A stretch of 37,394 nt of DNA from Bremia lactucae. Its lineage: Eukaryota; Oomycota; Peronosporomycetes; Peronosporales; Peronosporaceae. This document shows, piece by piece, positions 9,651 through 20,091 of the stretch. A model generated the notes under the pieces. That model was not told the DNA's origin, did no database searches, and saw only the letters and a list, made by a program, of their open reading frames with translations. A program made the position numbers and the translations under genes. The stretch covers positions 2,052,597 through 2,089,990 of the forward strand of contig NC_090619.1 in NCBI RefSeq assembly GCF_004359215.1, written 5' to 3'. How positions within the stretch are numbered: the first letter of the stretch is position 1; each line of letters begins with the position of its first letter.

Positions 9651-10429
9651 TTTTCTGAATCGGAGTTTTTTAGAGCTCGTAGCAGAGCAACACACTGTTC
9701 ATCCTTGGCGTAAGCCGAACGGATTAATTAAGGAATAGGCGACATGATAATCGTTAAATGAGAGACCTCATAATTCGGCCTGCCTGATAACGGATCAGCC
9801 AAAGCATTCTGCTTGCCAGGCTTATACTTGACCTGAAAGTTGTACTCGGCGAAAAAGGATAGCCATCGGGCCATTCTCTGTGAGAGATGGGGCGAGTTAG
9901 TCGCCGTGCATAATTACGCGTGATCTGTATATATGACAAACGGCTTAGAGCCGAGCAGATGAACTCTGAATTTGACGAGAGCATACTTCATAGTAGGTAA
10001 CTCTTTGTCATGAACTGGGTAATTCTTTTCCGCAGCTTTAAGTGTCTAGACTCGAACGCAATAACACGTTTACGCCCATCAGTATCCTTAGTAACAGAGC
10101 ACTGCCAATGGCAAAATCCGATGCGTCACAGACAACACACCAAGGCCAATTTGGATTTGGCAGTGCCAGGATCGGGGCACGGATATGACTATCCTTAACT
10201 GCTCAAAAAGCATTATGTTCGGTGCTAGCCCAGCACCAATTCGTATCCTTTTTAAGGAGATTAGAAAATGGCCTAGCCATACCAGCGTGATTTTAGCTAT
10301 ATTTGTGCAAATAATTGGCGAGACCCAACCACTTACGCAAATCCTTTTGGTTCTTAGGAACCGGCCAATCTACTATGGATTTAACCTTAGCAGGATCCGC
10401 TCTAAGACCTCGCTTTCCAATGAAGCATC
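9651..10429 (-). pseudogene. E2 RNase H domain (degenerate)
   Basis: Minus-strand pieces include FEQLRIV / ILALPNPNW, CDASDFAIG (first Asp), a HDKELP-like segment, VIYTDHA and the tail with YKPGKQNALADPLSG. It matches E5 18719-19250. Many indels break the frame. Confidence 0.75.
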
Positions 10430-11160
10430 CTAAAAAAGGAATTTCGTCTGCGCCAAAATGCATTTAGATGCATTGGCATACAATTTATTTGTGCGCATAC
10501 ACTCGAGCACTGCCCGGAAATGGTCTAAATGGGTTTCCATATCCGACCGACCCTGCTCCGCACGACTATGGACTAAAATGTCATCGAAATAAGTCTGTGC
10601 ATAACCTCGATGAAGGCGGAACAGTTGCGTCATTAGACGATTAAATGTTGCCGGGGCGTTGGAAAGCCCTTGTGGCATAACCAACCACTCCCATAACATA
10701 CCGCTTGGGTGCTAACCGCTGTAAGCGGGATATAGCTAGCTCGCATGAGCAGCTGGTAGTAACCATCGACTAAGTCCAGTGCACTGTACATTGTACATCC
10801 CACCATATTGTTTTGAAGAACATCCTTCTACAAAGGGGGGTTGGTGCTGGTAAAGTGGCAGCATTAAGCTTGTTATAGGCATGTACAATGCGCCATTAAC
10901 CATTTCGTTTTTTGACACAAAATGTCGGTGTCGAATTAGGGAGATTTGCTCTGTCGTACTATTCCAGCCTCGTGCTTAGCAGGGAAGAATTGTCAATGAC
11001 GTCAGACGGCTCCCTTGGTATAGGCCACTGTCGTGTGACACAGTATTTGGCTCCCGGAACCAAGTCAATTTCATGACGAACACCTCTATCCGGAGGTAAA
11101 ACAGATGGTGGATTATTACATACCACATCTTGGACTCTTAATCAAGGAATAAAATAGATC
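10430..11160 (-). pseudogene. E2 reverse transcriptase
   Basis: An open segment (10430-10699) encodes MLWEWLVMPQGLSNAPATFN, then QTYFDDILVHS with the intact catalytic Asp pair, and ECMRTNKLYANASKCILAQT. Upstream (10700-11160) the fingers region is recognisable in pieces but frameshifted. Matches RT of E1 with the family-B signature of YFDD rather than YSDD. Confidence 0.82.
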
Positions 11161-11791
11161 CGTACGATCTTTAAGGATCGATGACCCATTCCGTGCACTA
11201 AGTGCAGCTTTTATGTCATCCAGGACAGCTTCGTCTAGAAGTGACGATGAGTTTAACTCAATTGTTGGTCGAATGACCACCATCTCAGATAAGTCGCCAG
11301 CCTTTAAGGCTCGGCCGCACTCATCAATAGACAATTTCGTCTACCACCTCGGCCAACCATACTTGGTGGACTTAGACGTGCCACTTCACGTATCTCAGGG
11401 ATATTGCACCCTTGAGGTCCTTGTGAACCGCCAATAGTGTTACTACTGCCACTCAGTATGATGCCACCTCGGCCAACCACACTCGGTGGACTTAGACGTG
11501 TCACTCCACGTATTTCAGGATTATTACACCCTTGATGACTCGGCCTTAGGCCTACAATGCTTTCAGTATTCAGTAAACCGTTATTAAAACGAGTGTCACT
11601 CGTACGTGCCGTTCCACTTCCTTCTTCTGAGTCGGGCTTAGAATTAATGTTTTTAACATTGGACTCAAACATTCCAATGTCTAAAACACTGACATATTCA
11701 GTCAATTATCCGCGCCAGTAGCGCTTTATTGTCTAGCAAAGGTGGGTTCATGACTCTCCAAAACTTTGCGAGGAACATTGCGCGTGGCGCC
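11161..11791 (-). pseudogene. E2 protease-RT linker with repeated Pro/Gly segment
   Basis: The - strand is open for 11304-11705 and encodes two diverged copies of a peptide resembling NPEIRGVTRLSPPSVVGRGG. No enzyme motif is seen. Position between protease and RT makes it a pol linker or tether. The underlying DNA repeat is listed separately. Confidence 0.55.
11344..11534 (-). repeat. Two-copy direct repeat (period 119 bp) in E2 pol linker
   Basis: CCACCTCGGCCAACCA.ACT.GGTGG starts near 11344 and again near 11463, each followed by about 70 matching bases with scattered differences. The copies are more diverged than the 183-bp duplication in E1, so this one is older. Confidence 0.8.
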
Positions 11792-12172
11792 TTAGGTCTT
11801 TGACCTCCAATCGATCCATGGCTCATGGCATTCAAGCCAGGCCATTCCAAGGATGAGATCATATCTTGAATCCAAATCAAGGACGAGACAGCGTTCCATA
11901 CTGTCAAAGTCCAGAAACCTTATACCTAAGTTTAATGGAACTATGGGAACAGTGACACGAATCCCAGTCGCTAAGCGAACAGTGATTGTATCAACTTCAT
12001 ACGCTATATGGGCCTCAACGTATTGTTGACTTCCTTTAAAGGAAATACGTCGAGCATAATTGCAAGACGCTCCTGAGTCAAGTACAACTGACCACGGCTG
12101 ATCAAAGCCCTTCACAGTCGCTTGAGCGACTAACAAGCCAGACCTGTACTCACGCCCCGTGCCATTGCGCAC
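11792..12172 (-). pseudogene. E2 aspartic protease (retropepsin)
   Basis: Open frame with SVVLDSGASCNYARR (catalytic D-S-G-A), then TVRLATGIRVTVPIVPLNLG, MERCLVLDLDSRYDLILGM and WLECHEPWIDWRSKT. Length and order fit a gypsy protease that matures Gag-Pol in the particle. It is among the best-preserved E2 parts. The active site differs from the D-C-G-A of families A and D. Confidence 0.88.
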
Positions 12173-12186
12173 AAAGCTAATTGGGG

Positions 12187-13064
12187 CTAATTCCTGATTA
12201 CTTCCCCTCCTAGAGATTCAACAGAGCCTAGGTCTTCCCCAGTAGAGCGCCCCGCACCTACTGGGTATCGACGTTTTCTCGCACCGTACCAGATTTCTGG
12301 CATAGGTCGGAGTTGGAGCTCTTTCGAGCTTTTTACGCGAATTTCGTAGGGGGCAGGCCGGACGTAACTGTTTCGTGCTTCCACACATATAACATCTACG
12401 GATGTTCTTATGCTGTTCCACAGCTTGAAAAGCCTCTTCTCCTTCATAAGCGAGGCTTAGATCTATGGGTTCCGGTCTATTAGCCCATAAAGATTGTTAC
12501 GACAATTGCTTCTTGCACCGGGTCTTGATGTATACATGCAATGAGGGTTCTCAACTCCTGGACAAAGTCCCCTAGGGTTCGTTTACCCTGTCGAGTCGCC
12601 AGGAGCCGTGCTCGCATGCGAAAGCCTGCTCAGGAGGTGCAAACATGCTAGTCATCTGCTGTTTTAGCGAATGCCATTAGGAAAAAGCGTCGTTTATGGA
12701 CGTACTGCACGATAGTGCCCCTCTCCATAGCTTTACCTCCGAGTTTGGAAATGGTCATAGCCATTCAAAAAGGTAGATTTTCTCCCTCTTTTTCCTCAAA
12801 TGTCTTCACATTTACAGCTAGAGGGCTTGCCCTCGGCTCTGAGTCAGGTACAGAGATGTACCGGGTTGGCATAGATGCCGCTAAGTACACCTGTACCTGA
12901 CCGATCAGAGAGGATCATATCGCATGAAGACTTCATGCCTTGCATGCAGGACCTCTGGTCCCTGGGATATAATGAACTCTACAGGTTCAAGCCCAAAATA
13001 ATAAAGTTTTGAGCTTGTCATAAGCGGCGCGTTGCGCTTCTGACAGTTCTGGAACATCTTCCAT
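12187..13064 (-). pseudogene. E2 gag with damaged zinc knuckle
   Basis: Probable start ATG at 13064 (MEDVPELSEAQRAAYDKLK), 61 nt from the 5' LTR. Then [44 protein letters not shown] and AIVVTIFMG, the capsid pattern familiar in oomycete gypsy gag. A knuckle CYMCGSTKQLRPAC follows, where the His of CCHC is Gln. The copy is shortened: parts of the capsid present in the family are missing, and several frameshifts occur. This places true gag at the 5' end on the - strand, so the + strand ORF at 7130-8446 is not gag. Confidence 0.78.
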
Positions 13065-13110
13065 TTCAGTGAAGGCTAAGTCTTAAAAAGACTCAGGCGT
13101 AGATTAACTA

Positions 13111-13122
13111 CGAGTGCTACCA
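13111..13122 (-). promoter_or_regulatory. Primer binding site of E2
   Basis: On the - strand TGGTAGCACTCG follows the LTR after two bases. It would pair with a tRNA ending CGAGUGCUACCA; U72 with A73 before CCA fits an initiator Met tRNA. E6 and E7 have the same kind of site. Confidence 0.8.
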
Positions 13123-13124
13123 GG

Positions 13125-13511
13125 TGTAGCGGAGCTACCTCGCTCCTGAAGTCAGAGGAAGACTTTCAGACTCAGAGAGTCGCTTAGTTCTATTGAACTA
13201 ATGGGTTTAACAAATCAGGGAGTCGTACAAGCTATTAAAACTTAAGGAATCATAGTTCAAGGGATTCAGGTTAAGGGGTTCGTAGAACCAAGTGGCAACA
13301 AGTGCCCAAGAGGATATGCCTTAGAAAGGCTTCTATTACTTACAGATCAATGCGCAGGCCTTAGGAAGGCACTTAACGCTTTAAGATCAAAAGAGGAATT
13401 GCACTTTAATTTATTATTTAATCTTAAACCTTACCCTAGCTAATTTAATAAAAAATTTAGGCCGCCAGATTTATATCTGGCGGTGACCACTTTTGTACCC
13501 ATAATAAAAGG
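13125..13511 (-). repeat. 5' LTR of E2 (family B), truncated
   Basis: Starts on the left with TGTAGCGGAGCTACCTCGC (the LTR 3' end in element direction) and runs to the GCCGCCAGAT palindrome (13461-13484). It stops at about 13508-13511, where the oppositely oriented B LTR begins. About 100 bases of U3 are missing. Confidence 0.88.
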
Positions 13512-13997
13512 TGTAATGGGGCACACATCGGTCGGAGAACCGTTGTTGTGATACATTTCTTTATGGGTAAAATACCCTTTTATCCTATTTTATAATAGTT
13601 AATTACTTAAATCCTATTTATTATGGGTAGCAAAATGTGGTCGCCGCCAGATATAAATCTGGCGGCCGATATCTATTTTAATTTAGCTAGGGTAAAGTCT
13701 TAGATTAAATAATTAAATAAAGTGCAGTTATCATTTTGATCTTAAAGCGTTAAGTGCCTTCCTAAGGCTTGCACATTGATCTGCAAGTAATAGAAGCCTT
13801 TCTAAGGTATATCCTCTTGGGCACTAGTTGCCACTTGGTTCTACAAACCCCTGACTCCCTTGTACTATGATGCCTTAAGCTTTAATAGCTTGTACGACTC
13901 CCCGAGTTGTCAAACCTTTTAGTTCTATATAGAACTAAGAGACTCTTTGAGTCTATAAGTATTCCTCTGACAAAAGGAGCGAGGTAGCTCCGCTACA
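13512..13997 (+). repeat. Family-B LTR, + orientation, solo or remnant
   Basis: Full length: TGTAATGGGGCACACATCGG to CTCCGCTACA, with the 24-bp palindrome at 13643-13666. No primer site follows and no polypurine tract precedes it, so it is a solo LTR or a deletion remnant. It forms a head-to-head pair with 13125-13511. Confidence 0.9.
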
Positions 13998-14504
13998 TAT
14001 AAATTATAAGCAAAAAGTAACTAGCATAGTGTTGGCGGGTGCTTCTAAAGCGGCCTCGCACTACAAAACACACATTTTGAAGCACAGCGAGGAAGCGGTT
14101 TGACCGTCTTATCTCACCTGCAGTGAGGTAGTCACCCAACGAACTTGTACCTTAGAACAAGTGTCGTCACGGACGCGGTTACCCGTCTTCTCGTGCGCAC
14201 TTGTTATCTAGAACGTAGTATTAAGACTGATTTATATTTAATAGAACTAATGTAATACAACTTTTTTTAACCATTAGATACCATCTCTGTGGATGTGCAT
14301 CTCTACATGGCGAGGGTATTGATCTGATAACCTCAGCTCGCGGATGACGCTAGACGTCATCCCTTTCAATGTGAATGCACCTATGTGCATCCCATTTACA
14401 AGCGTTCACTGTGAACCTCAACCGAGTGACAGGTCACTTTTATCACATGGAGTAATTGACCTATATATAATGGGTGTGTAACATAAGGCGGCTAGCCCGT
14501 TACA
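13998..14504 (-). repeat. Family-C LTR, - orientation, outer end missing
   Basis: The right end reads TGTAACGGGCTAGCCGCC on the - strand and is preceded by a polypurine tract. A TATATATAGG box lies about 40 bases in. The left end lacks a TG/CA terminus and abuts the B LTR at 13997, so the LTR is truncated. It matches none of families A, B or D beyond the terminus. Confidence 0.7.
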
Positions 14505-14516
14505 CCGCCCCCTCTT
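14505..14516 (-). promoter_or_regulatory. Polypurine tract of family-C element
   Basis: AAGAGGGGGCGG on the - strand, ending directly at the LTR start TGTAACGGG. It makes the adjoining LTR a 3' LTR. Confidence 0.7.
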
Positions 14517-14662
14517 TAAGAACGATGTTACACTTTGAAAACATCGTCAAATGGCGGAACGAGGACATGAGCTGCCTATAACGCGCCGCTGCAGTCCTCT
14601 CAACCACTCCTTTAGCGATCAGTGAGTGCACCTATTTTGGGTGACATCACACTGCGCTTGTC

Positions 14663-14765
14663 ATGCCACCAAAAAGGGGCAAAGCTGATGAGTCGTCTGC
14701 GACGACACCCAAACAACCTAACACGAAGCGCACGCGCCACGAACATTCACCGCCGTCGCCTAGTG
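14663..14765 (+). CDS. N-terminal start of a family-C antisense ORF, cut by an assembly join
   Basis: ATG at 14663, 159 nt inside the C-family 3' LTR and on the strand opposite the element. It encodes MPPKRGKADESSATTPKQ and continues basic and Ser/Pro-rich (SPPSPS) up to the N at 14766, where the sequence jumps to the copy of the E1 region. Position and composition match the antisense ORFs of the other families; only 34 residues are visible. Confidence 0.45.
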
Positions 14766-14766
14766 N
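14766..14766. other. Single N: probable assembly join
   Basis: The sequence changes abruptly from family-C DNA to a copy of E1 starting at the base equivalent to 5418. The adjacency on either side should not be trusted. Confidence 0.8.
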
Positions 14767-15373
14767 ACAAGCTATTAATGAGCCTTTCTGGCAAAAGCCA
14801 CGGCTTCTTTTCAGGGGCGAGATTAGACATTTTACTGTCATCACTCCCCTGAGTGGTACCCGCTGAGGTAGGGGTACCACGAGGACTTTTCTTACGATGG
14901 CTTACGCCACCGTCGTCACCTTGCACAGAAACACGTGCAGGTGATCGTATGGGAGACCGTACGAAAGATCGTACGGGCGATGAGGGATCATCCTCATCGT
15001 CGGAACCAAATAGACTGTTCACACGTCTATCGGAATGAGCCGTCTCATTCGAAGGCTCATAATCAGCCGCCTGACGGGTATCAGGCGACTGTTCCATCCT
15101 CCCCGAGTCGGCCATTTCGTCCGACTCGCACTCATAATCGACCTCTAAAGAGGGGTCGTACTCACGTGGTGAATCACCACGTGCACTCGCAACACCAAGT
15201 GTTGTGCGAGTGGAAGACACTACGGTAGACGGAACGTCTACCGCAAGAGATAACAATGCGTCACCCGCGGCTGCACGAACCGCAGCCGAAGGTTCAACAC
15301 TATCCTCACCCCGCATGAATTGTTCCTTCATGCGATGGAATTTAAAATGATGGATCTGACCAATCAAAATCAT
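14767..15373 (-). CDS. Second copy of the family-A antisense ORF, C-terminus missing
   Basis: Start ATG at 15373 (MILIGQIHHFKFHR), then the same acidic Ser/Pro-rich region as in E1. It is open without a stop to the N at 14766, about 200 residues, ending at PERLINSL. Differences from the E1 copy are few, and the frame is intact over the shared part. Confidence 0.7.
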
Positions 15374-15450
15374 TTTAAAAATTAAGTGGTCATTTAGCGA
15401 CCACTCCACCTAATGACATTCAGAGTGATTGTCGTTTAAGGGAGGGGTGA

Positions 15451-15900
15451 TGTAACGGGGTGTATCGTTACATGAAATTAACAATAAAAGATTGTTAATT
15501 AATATTATCCAAAAGGTAGATAATATTTGGAGGAAATTACTTTAAATAGTAATTTCCTGAATTCTTATCCATAAATAGGTATAGACCATTATGTCTATTT
15601 ATTCCGCAGACTAATCAGCTGTAGAAGTAATCAAAGAGAGTTACGAGATAAGATAGATAAGAATTCATTTACATGTTTAGTATTAGTTTATAGTTAAGAC
15701 AACATTTACAAAGATAGATTAACAAGACACTTAACTATATTAATACAGTTTTCATTTTACACTCTTAAGCTAACTTGCCTTAAGAGAAGTCTTCCTCTAT
15801 ACGTACAGTGTACGTCACCTAACGAGAGGCACCACTCACATCTGAAGCAGTGTGAAGTGGACTTGTACTGAAACAGTACAAGTCGCAGTGCCCCGTTACA
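15451..15900 (+). repeat. Family-A LTR, second copy (450 bp)
   Basis: TGTAACGGGG to CCCCGTTACA, aligned end to end with 6102-6551. Preceded by the same polypurine tract. It is directly followed at 15901 by an internal pol sequence rather than by host DNA or a primer site. Confidence 0.93.
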
Positions 15901-16307
15901 AACGGGTTCTCAGCAGCTCATCGATGGACGAAAGTGTCCTCGTTGTGAAGACTCGGAATAAAAAATATAATACTCAATCTTGGGAGTCACTGAAGCCAAT
16001 CCTTTATACAAAGAACTGATTGAATTCAGGGATGTATCCCCTGAAGCAATTCCATGCGAGTTGCCTAAGGATAAAGGCACTCTACATGAGATCGAGCTCA
16101 AACCGGGCTCGAAGTACTGTGTCATGAAGCAGTTGCCATTGCCTCATGAACAAGTGCTTGCGATCGATATTTTTATCGATAGATTAACAGCGGGCCATGC
16201 AAGGAGTCAAACCTCCCAACATAGCTCTGCGACCTTCTGTGTGCGAAAGGCCACAGGAGATTGGCGGATAGTGCGCGCATTCAATAAACTGAATTCTGCA
16301 ACGATAC
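15901..16307 (+). pseudogene. Family-A pol fragment (pre-RT block to RT fingers)
   Basis: Begins mid-pol with NGFSAAHRWTKVSS in one frame, equivalent to 37089 in E7, and continues through LPKDKGTLHEIELKPGSKYC to FNKLNSATI before the N gap. Frameshift near 15990. It has no 5' part, so it starts exactly at an LTR edge: a deletion junction or truncated insertion. Confidence 0.8.
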
Positions 16308-16407
16308 NNNNNNNNNNNNNNNNNNNNNNNNNNNNNNNNNNNNNNNNNNNNNNNNNNNNNNNNNNNNNNNNNNNNNNNNNNNNNNNNNNNNNNNNNNNNN
16401 NNNNNNN
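16308..16407. other. 100-N assembly gap
   Basis: Exactly 100 N, the usual code for a gap of unknown size. The A-family RT on the left and B-family DNA on the right need not be neighbours. Confidence 0.97.
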
Positions 16408-16997
16408 GCATTTAAGCCACAAAACGAGGAAAGGCCTAGCCGATATTTCAGTGCTTCGATTGACCGTATAACCATGGATAAAGCCGCACTGAGGCTATAG
16501 ATCCACCTAATCCCACTTCTAGTGGTGAAAAGCGTCTTTGACGCAAGTTGACTCTGAGCTTGGCGATCGAAAACGTCAACGGCGTACGGGCAATCTTGCT
16601 GAAGAGGTACCTCAAACTCCCAAGAGCTTTCAAAAGAGGGGTACCCCTGCCACTTCACCAGATACTGGTATTGGCCCTTACGACGACGTCGCTTTAAAAG
16701 TTTCTCCACGTGAAACTGAAGGTACCCTCGCGCATTAAGCATCGCGGGAGGGGGCCGAAATCTGGATGGAAGCATTTGATGCTCAAGAGCACGAAGTGCA
16801 ACTTCTTCGTGAGAGCCTTGCTCGGGTGAGGGCACTTTTGAGGCGGTTCAAAACCTTCTTTCGATGCTAGAACATCAGCAACCTCGTTTAGAGGGCCATT
16901 TGGACATCCTGGTGAGGATGCAGAAATCTGCGGCTTAACCGCCTGTCTCGGCGCAACCGCGTTAAGTCCATGTGGGAAGGATCCCGATATGGCTTAA
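16408..16997 (+). pseudogene. Antisense ORF of element E4, C-terminal part
   Basis: Homologous to 7860-8446: DPELGDRKRQRRT-like basic patch, NLAEEVPQTPKSFQKRG, SPDTGIGPYDDVALKVSPRE, then EVQLLRESLARV coiled-coil heptads, ending at the conserved MA-TAA (16995). It contains at least two frameshifts and internal stops. Where E2 has a stop after KSFQ, this copy reads on (KSFQKRG), showing that the E2 stop is a private mutation. Confidence 0.6.
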
Positions 16998-18716
16998 GCA
17001 AGCCGACGTAGAACACTGGGTGTGTACGCAGCTTGCTAGGAAGGTTAAGCGTGTAAGCTAGGGTCTTCTTGGCCATGACCGTAAATTGTCCAATAAAGCG
17101 CGGGCGCAATTTGGTCTTGAAGATCGCGAAAACCAAGTTAATAGGTTAATTCTTAGCTTTTAATTAAAGGTAATCTCCGACCACATAAGCATTAATACAG
17201 CTTCTGCTTTTGGCATATGCTTTTTCTTTTTGTTTGTCTTGGCTATCAGCCATCATGTCACGTACATGTCTTAAGACACTAAATTGTATTGCGATAAACT
17301 CGCTTACTTGTTTCCAAATGGTAAATAGGGCTAATATCAGCAAGCTCATCGGCTTATTCTCCCCTACCAGCCCTAAGCCACGCAGTGGTATCGTTAACGG
17401 AACGCGTGGGTGGGTGAGGCCGTTGACATAGAGCGGAGTGTAGCCTGTAGAGGCATGGACAGCGTTATTTAACGCAAATTATCCCACTGGAAGCATTGAG
17501 CTCCAGTGCTTTGGTGTTGGAACACACACACTGCGTAAAATGTTTTTAATGACGCAATTGACACGTTCAGTTTGACCATCGGTCTGCGAATGGTCTGCAG
17601 TGGACATATCCAATCTGGTACCCAGCACTCGGAAATCGATTGCCAGAATTTACCCGTGAAACGGGGGTCCCGATCAGAAACGTTTGCCACTGGCAAACCG
17701 TGCTGTCGAAATACACGATCGATGAACAGCCTTGCTGTACCTTCACCATCAATAGTATCCGGCACGGCCGCTAAGTGTGCCATTTAGCTCAATCGGTCAA
17801 CAAAGACAACTATGCCGGTGTTACTGGTCGAATCTTTCGGTGGACCGAAAACAAATCCATACTAATGGACTTCCAACACCCTATGGGTACGGACAGACTT
17901 GCCAGTGACGCAGCAGCATGCGCCGAGGGCTTAACCCGTTGGCAAGTTTCGCACGTGCGAACCTATGTGCTGACCCATTTATAAAGTTTGAGCCACCAAT
18001 AAATCTGCCTTACAGAGCCGTAGGTCATTTCTCTACCGAGATGACCACCAAGGACTGTATCGTGCCTCATAGAAGATTCGGTACTTTAAATTCTCAACAT
18101 GAGGAACAACGACAGGTGGAGGATCCACAGCGTCCGCGCAATAAAGCAATAGGTCTTTATCGATAAACAATCGACATAACCTTGCGCGCAAACGTGCCGG
18201 CAATTTAAAACCCGAGTCAGAGTTCTTTAAAGCTCGTAGCAGAGCTACACACTGTTCATCCTTGGCTTAAGCCAGACGGATTAAGTCAGCAATAGGCGAC
18301 ATGATAGTCGTTAAATGAGAGAGCTCATAATCCGGCCTGCGTAATAACGCATTGGCCAAAGCATTCTGCTTGTCAAGTTTATACTAAACCTCGAAGTTGT
18401 ATTTGATGAAAAAAGATAGCCATCGGGCCATTCTCTGCATGGGTTAAGGCGACTTAGTCGCCGTGCGTAATGACGCGTGATCTGTCCATATCACAAACGG
18501 CTTAGAGCCTATCAGACGAACTCTGAATTTGGCGAGAGCATACTTCATAGCAAGTAACTCTTTGTCATGAACTGATTAGTTCTTTTCCGCAGCTATAAGC
18601 TGTCTAGATTCGAACGCAATTACACGTTCATGCCCATCAACATCTGTTTGTAACAGAGCACTGCCAATGGCAAAATCTGATGCGTCACAGACGACACTGA
18701 AAGGCCAATTTGGGTT
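16408..18716 (-). pseudogene. E4: family-B pol fragment, RNase H to chromodomain
   Basis: From high to low: RNase H (CDASDFAIGSALLQTDVDG at about 18640-18710), degenerate RNase H tail, zinc finger, integrase core (MAHLAAVPDTIDGEGTARLF, VSDRDPRFTGKFWQSI at about 17640-17700), integrase tail (17136-16888) and a well-kept chromodomain at about 16550-16682: RRKGQYQYLVKWQGYPSFE, SSWEFEVPLQQDCPYAVDVF. The Y/W/E chromodomain core residues are intact. The 5' side ends at the inversion junction and no LTR remains. Stops and frameshifts throughout. Confidence 0.85.
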
Positions 18717-18718
18717 AC

Positions 18719-19250
18719 TAGCACCGAAAAGAATGCTTTTCGAGCAGTTAAGGATAGTCTTATCCATGCCCCGATTCTGGCACTGCCAAACCCAAATTGG
18801 CCTTTCAGTGTCGTCTGTGACGCATCAGATTTTGCCATTGGCAGTGCTCTGTTACAAACAGATGTTGATGGGCATGAACGTGTTATTGCGTTCGAGTCTA
18901 GACAGCTTAAAGCTGCGGAAAAGAACTACCCAGTTCATGACAAAGAGTTACTTGCTATGAAGTATGCTCTCGTCAAATTCAGAGTTCATCTGCTCGGCTC
19001 TAAGCCGTTTGTGATATATACAGATCACGCGTCATTACGCACGGCGACTAAGTCGCCCCATCTCTCACAGAGAATGGCCCGATGGCTATTTTTTTCGCGG
19101 AATACAACTTCGAGGTGATGTATAAGCCCGGCAAGGAGAATGCTTTGGCCGATGCGTTATCACGCAGGCCGGATCATGAGCTTTCTCATTTAACGACTAT
19201 CTTGTCGCCTATTCCTAAATCAATCCGTTCGGCTTACGCCAAGGATGAAG
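18719..19250 (+). pseudogene. E5 RNase H
   Basis: AFRAVKDSLIHAPILALPNP, CDASDFAIGSALLQTDVDGH, HDKELLAMKYALVKFRVHLL, FVIYTDHASLRTATKSPHL, then FFAEYNFEVMYKPGKENALA and DALSRRPDHE. Catalytic Asp/Glu/Asp positions are present. A short T-run indel near 19088 shifts the frame; otherwise it is open. Confidence 0.85.
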
Positions 19251-20091
19251 AGTGTGTAGCTCTGCTACGAGCTTTAAAGAACTCTGATTCAGGTATTAAT
19301 TTGCCGGCACGTTTGCGTGCAAGGTTAGATCGATTTTCTACCGATAACGAACTGTTGCTTTATTGCACAGACATCGCGGACCCTCCGCGTGTCGTTGTTC
19401 CTCATGATGAGGATCTGAAGTACCGAATCCTCTATGAGGCACACGATACTGTCCTTGGTGGTCATCTCGGCAGAGAAAAAAACTACGGCTCTGTAAGCTA
19501 GATTTATTGGTTGCCCAAACTTTATAAATGGGTCAGCACATATGTTCACACATGCGAAAATTGCCAACGGGTTAAACCCATGGCGCATGCTACTGGGCCA
19601 CTGGCGAGACTTTTCTTCCCCATAAGTTGCTGGAGTCCATTCGTATGGATTTTGTTTTCGGTCTACTGAAAGATCCATCCGGTTACTCCGGCATAGTGGT
19701 CTTTGTTGACCGATTGAGCAAAATGGCTTACTTAGCGGCCGTGCCGGATTCCATTGATGGTGAAGGTACACCAAAGCTGTTTATTGATCGCGTGTTTCGA
19801 CAACATGGTTTGGCAGTGGCAATTGTCTCTGATCGGGACCCCCGTTTCACGGGTAAGTTCTGGAGATCAATTTTCCGAGTGCTTGGCACCAGATTGGATA
19901 TGTCCACTGCGGACCATCCGCAGATCGAAGGTCAAACTGAACGTGTCAATCGCGTCATTGAAGACAATTTACGCGGCGGGTGTGCTCAGACACCAAAGCG
20001 CTGGAGCTCAATGCTACCACTGGTGGAATTTGCGTTAGATAACGCTTTACATGCCTCTACAGGCTATACTCCGTTCTATGTCAACGGGTAA
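19251..20091 (+). pseudogene. E5 integrase zinc finger and catalytic core, nearly intact
   Basis: Zinc finger residues are kept: YEAHDTVLGGHLGREK and VHTCENCQRVKP, with one TAG at 19499 between them. Core 19627-20091 is a single open frame: RMDFVFGLLKDPSGYSGIVV (first Asp), IVSDRDPRFTGKFWRSIF (second Asp), ADHPQIEGQTERVNRVIE (Glu), LVEFALDNALHASTGYTPF. The D,D-35-E triad is complete. A stop after YVNG at 20089 ends the core frame. Confidence 0.88.

Larger units (their letters stand above)
6552..13511 (-). mobile_element. E2: family-B Ty3/gypsy chromovirus-like element
   Basis: On the - strand, in order: truncated 5' LTR (13125-13511), primer site, gag, protease, RT, RNase H, integrase with chromodomain, antisense ORF (+ strand), polypurine tract and 3' LTR (6552-7019). 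All parts of a gypsy element are present and in order, over about 7 kb. Both LTRs are cut: the 3' LTR lacks about 14 terminal bases at the junction with E1, and the 5' LTR lacks its 5' ~100 bases at the junction with another B LTR. Gag and pol are broken by stops and frameshifts. Confidence 0.88.
14767..15900. repeat. 1134-bp direct repeat of 5418-6551
   Basis: Same length, no net indels and only about a dozen substitutions seen by eye. It covers the antisense ORF N-terminal half, the polypurine tract and the LTR. Because an N flanks it on the left and 100 Ns follow at 16308, it may be a second element copy or an allelic/misplaced contig. Confidence 0.9.

Noticed and set aside
18600..18850. 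Head-to-head pol repeat as a mirrored-read artefact
   Set aside because: Arms differ by roughly 10% with independent indels, which a mirrored read would not show. The joint itself still deserves checking.
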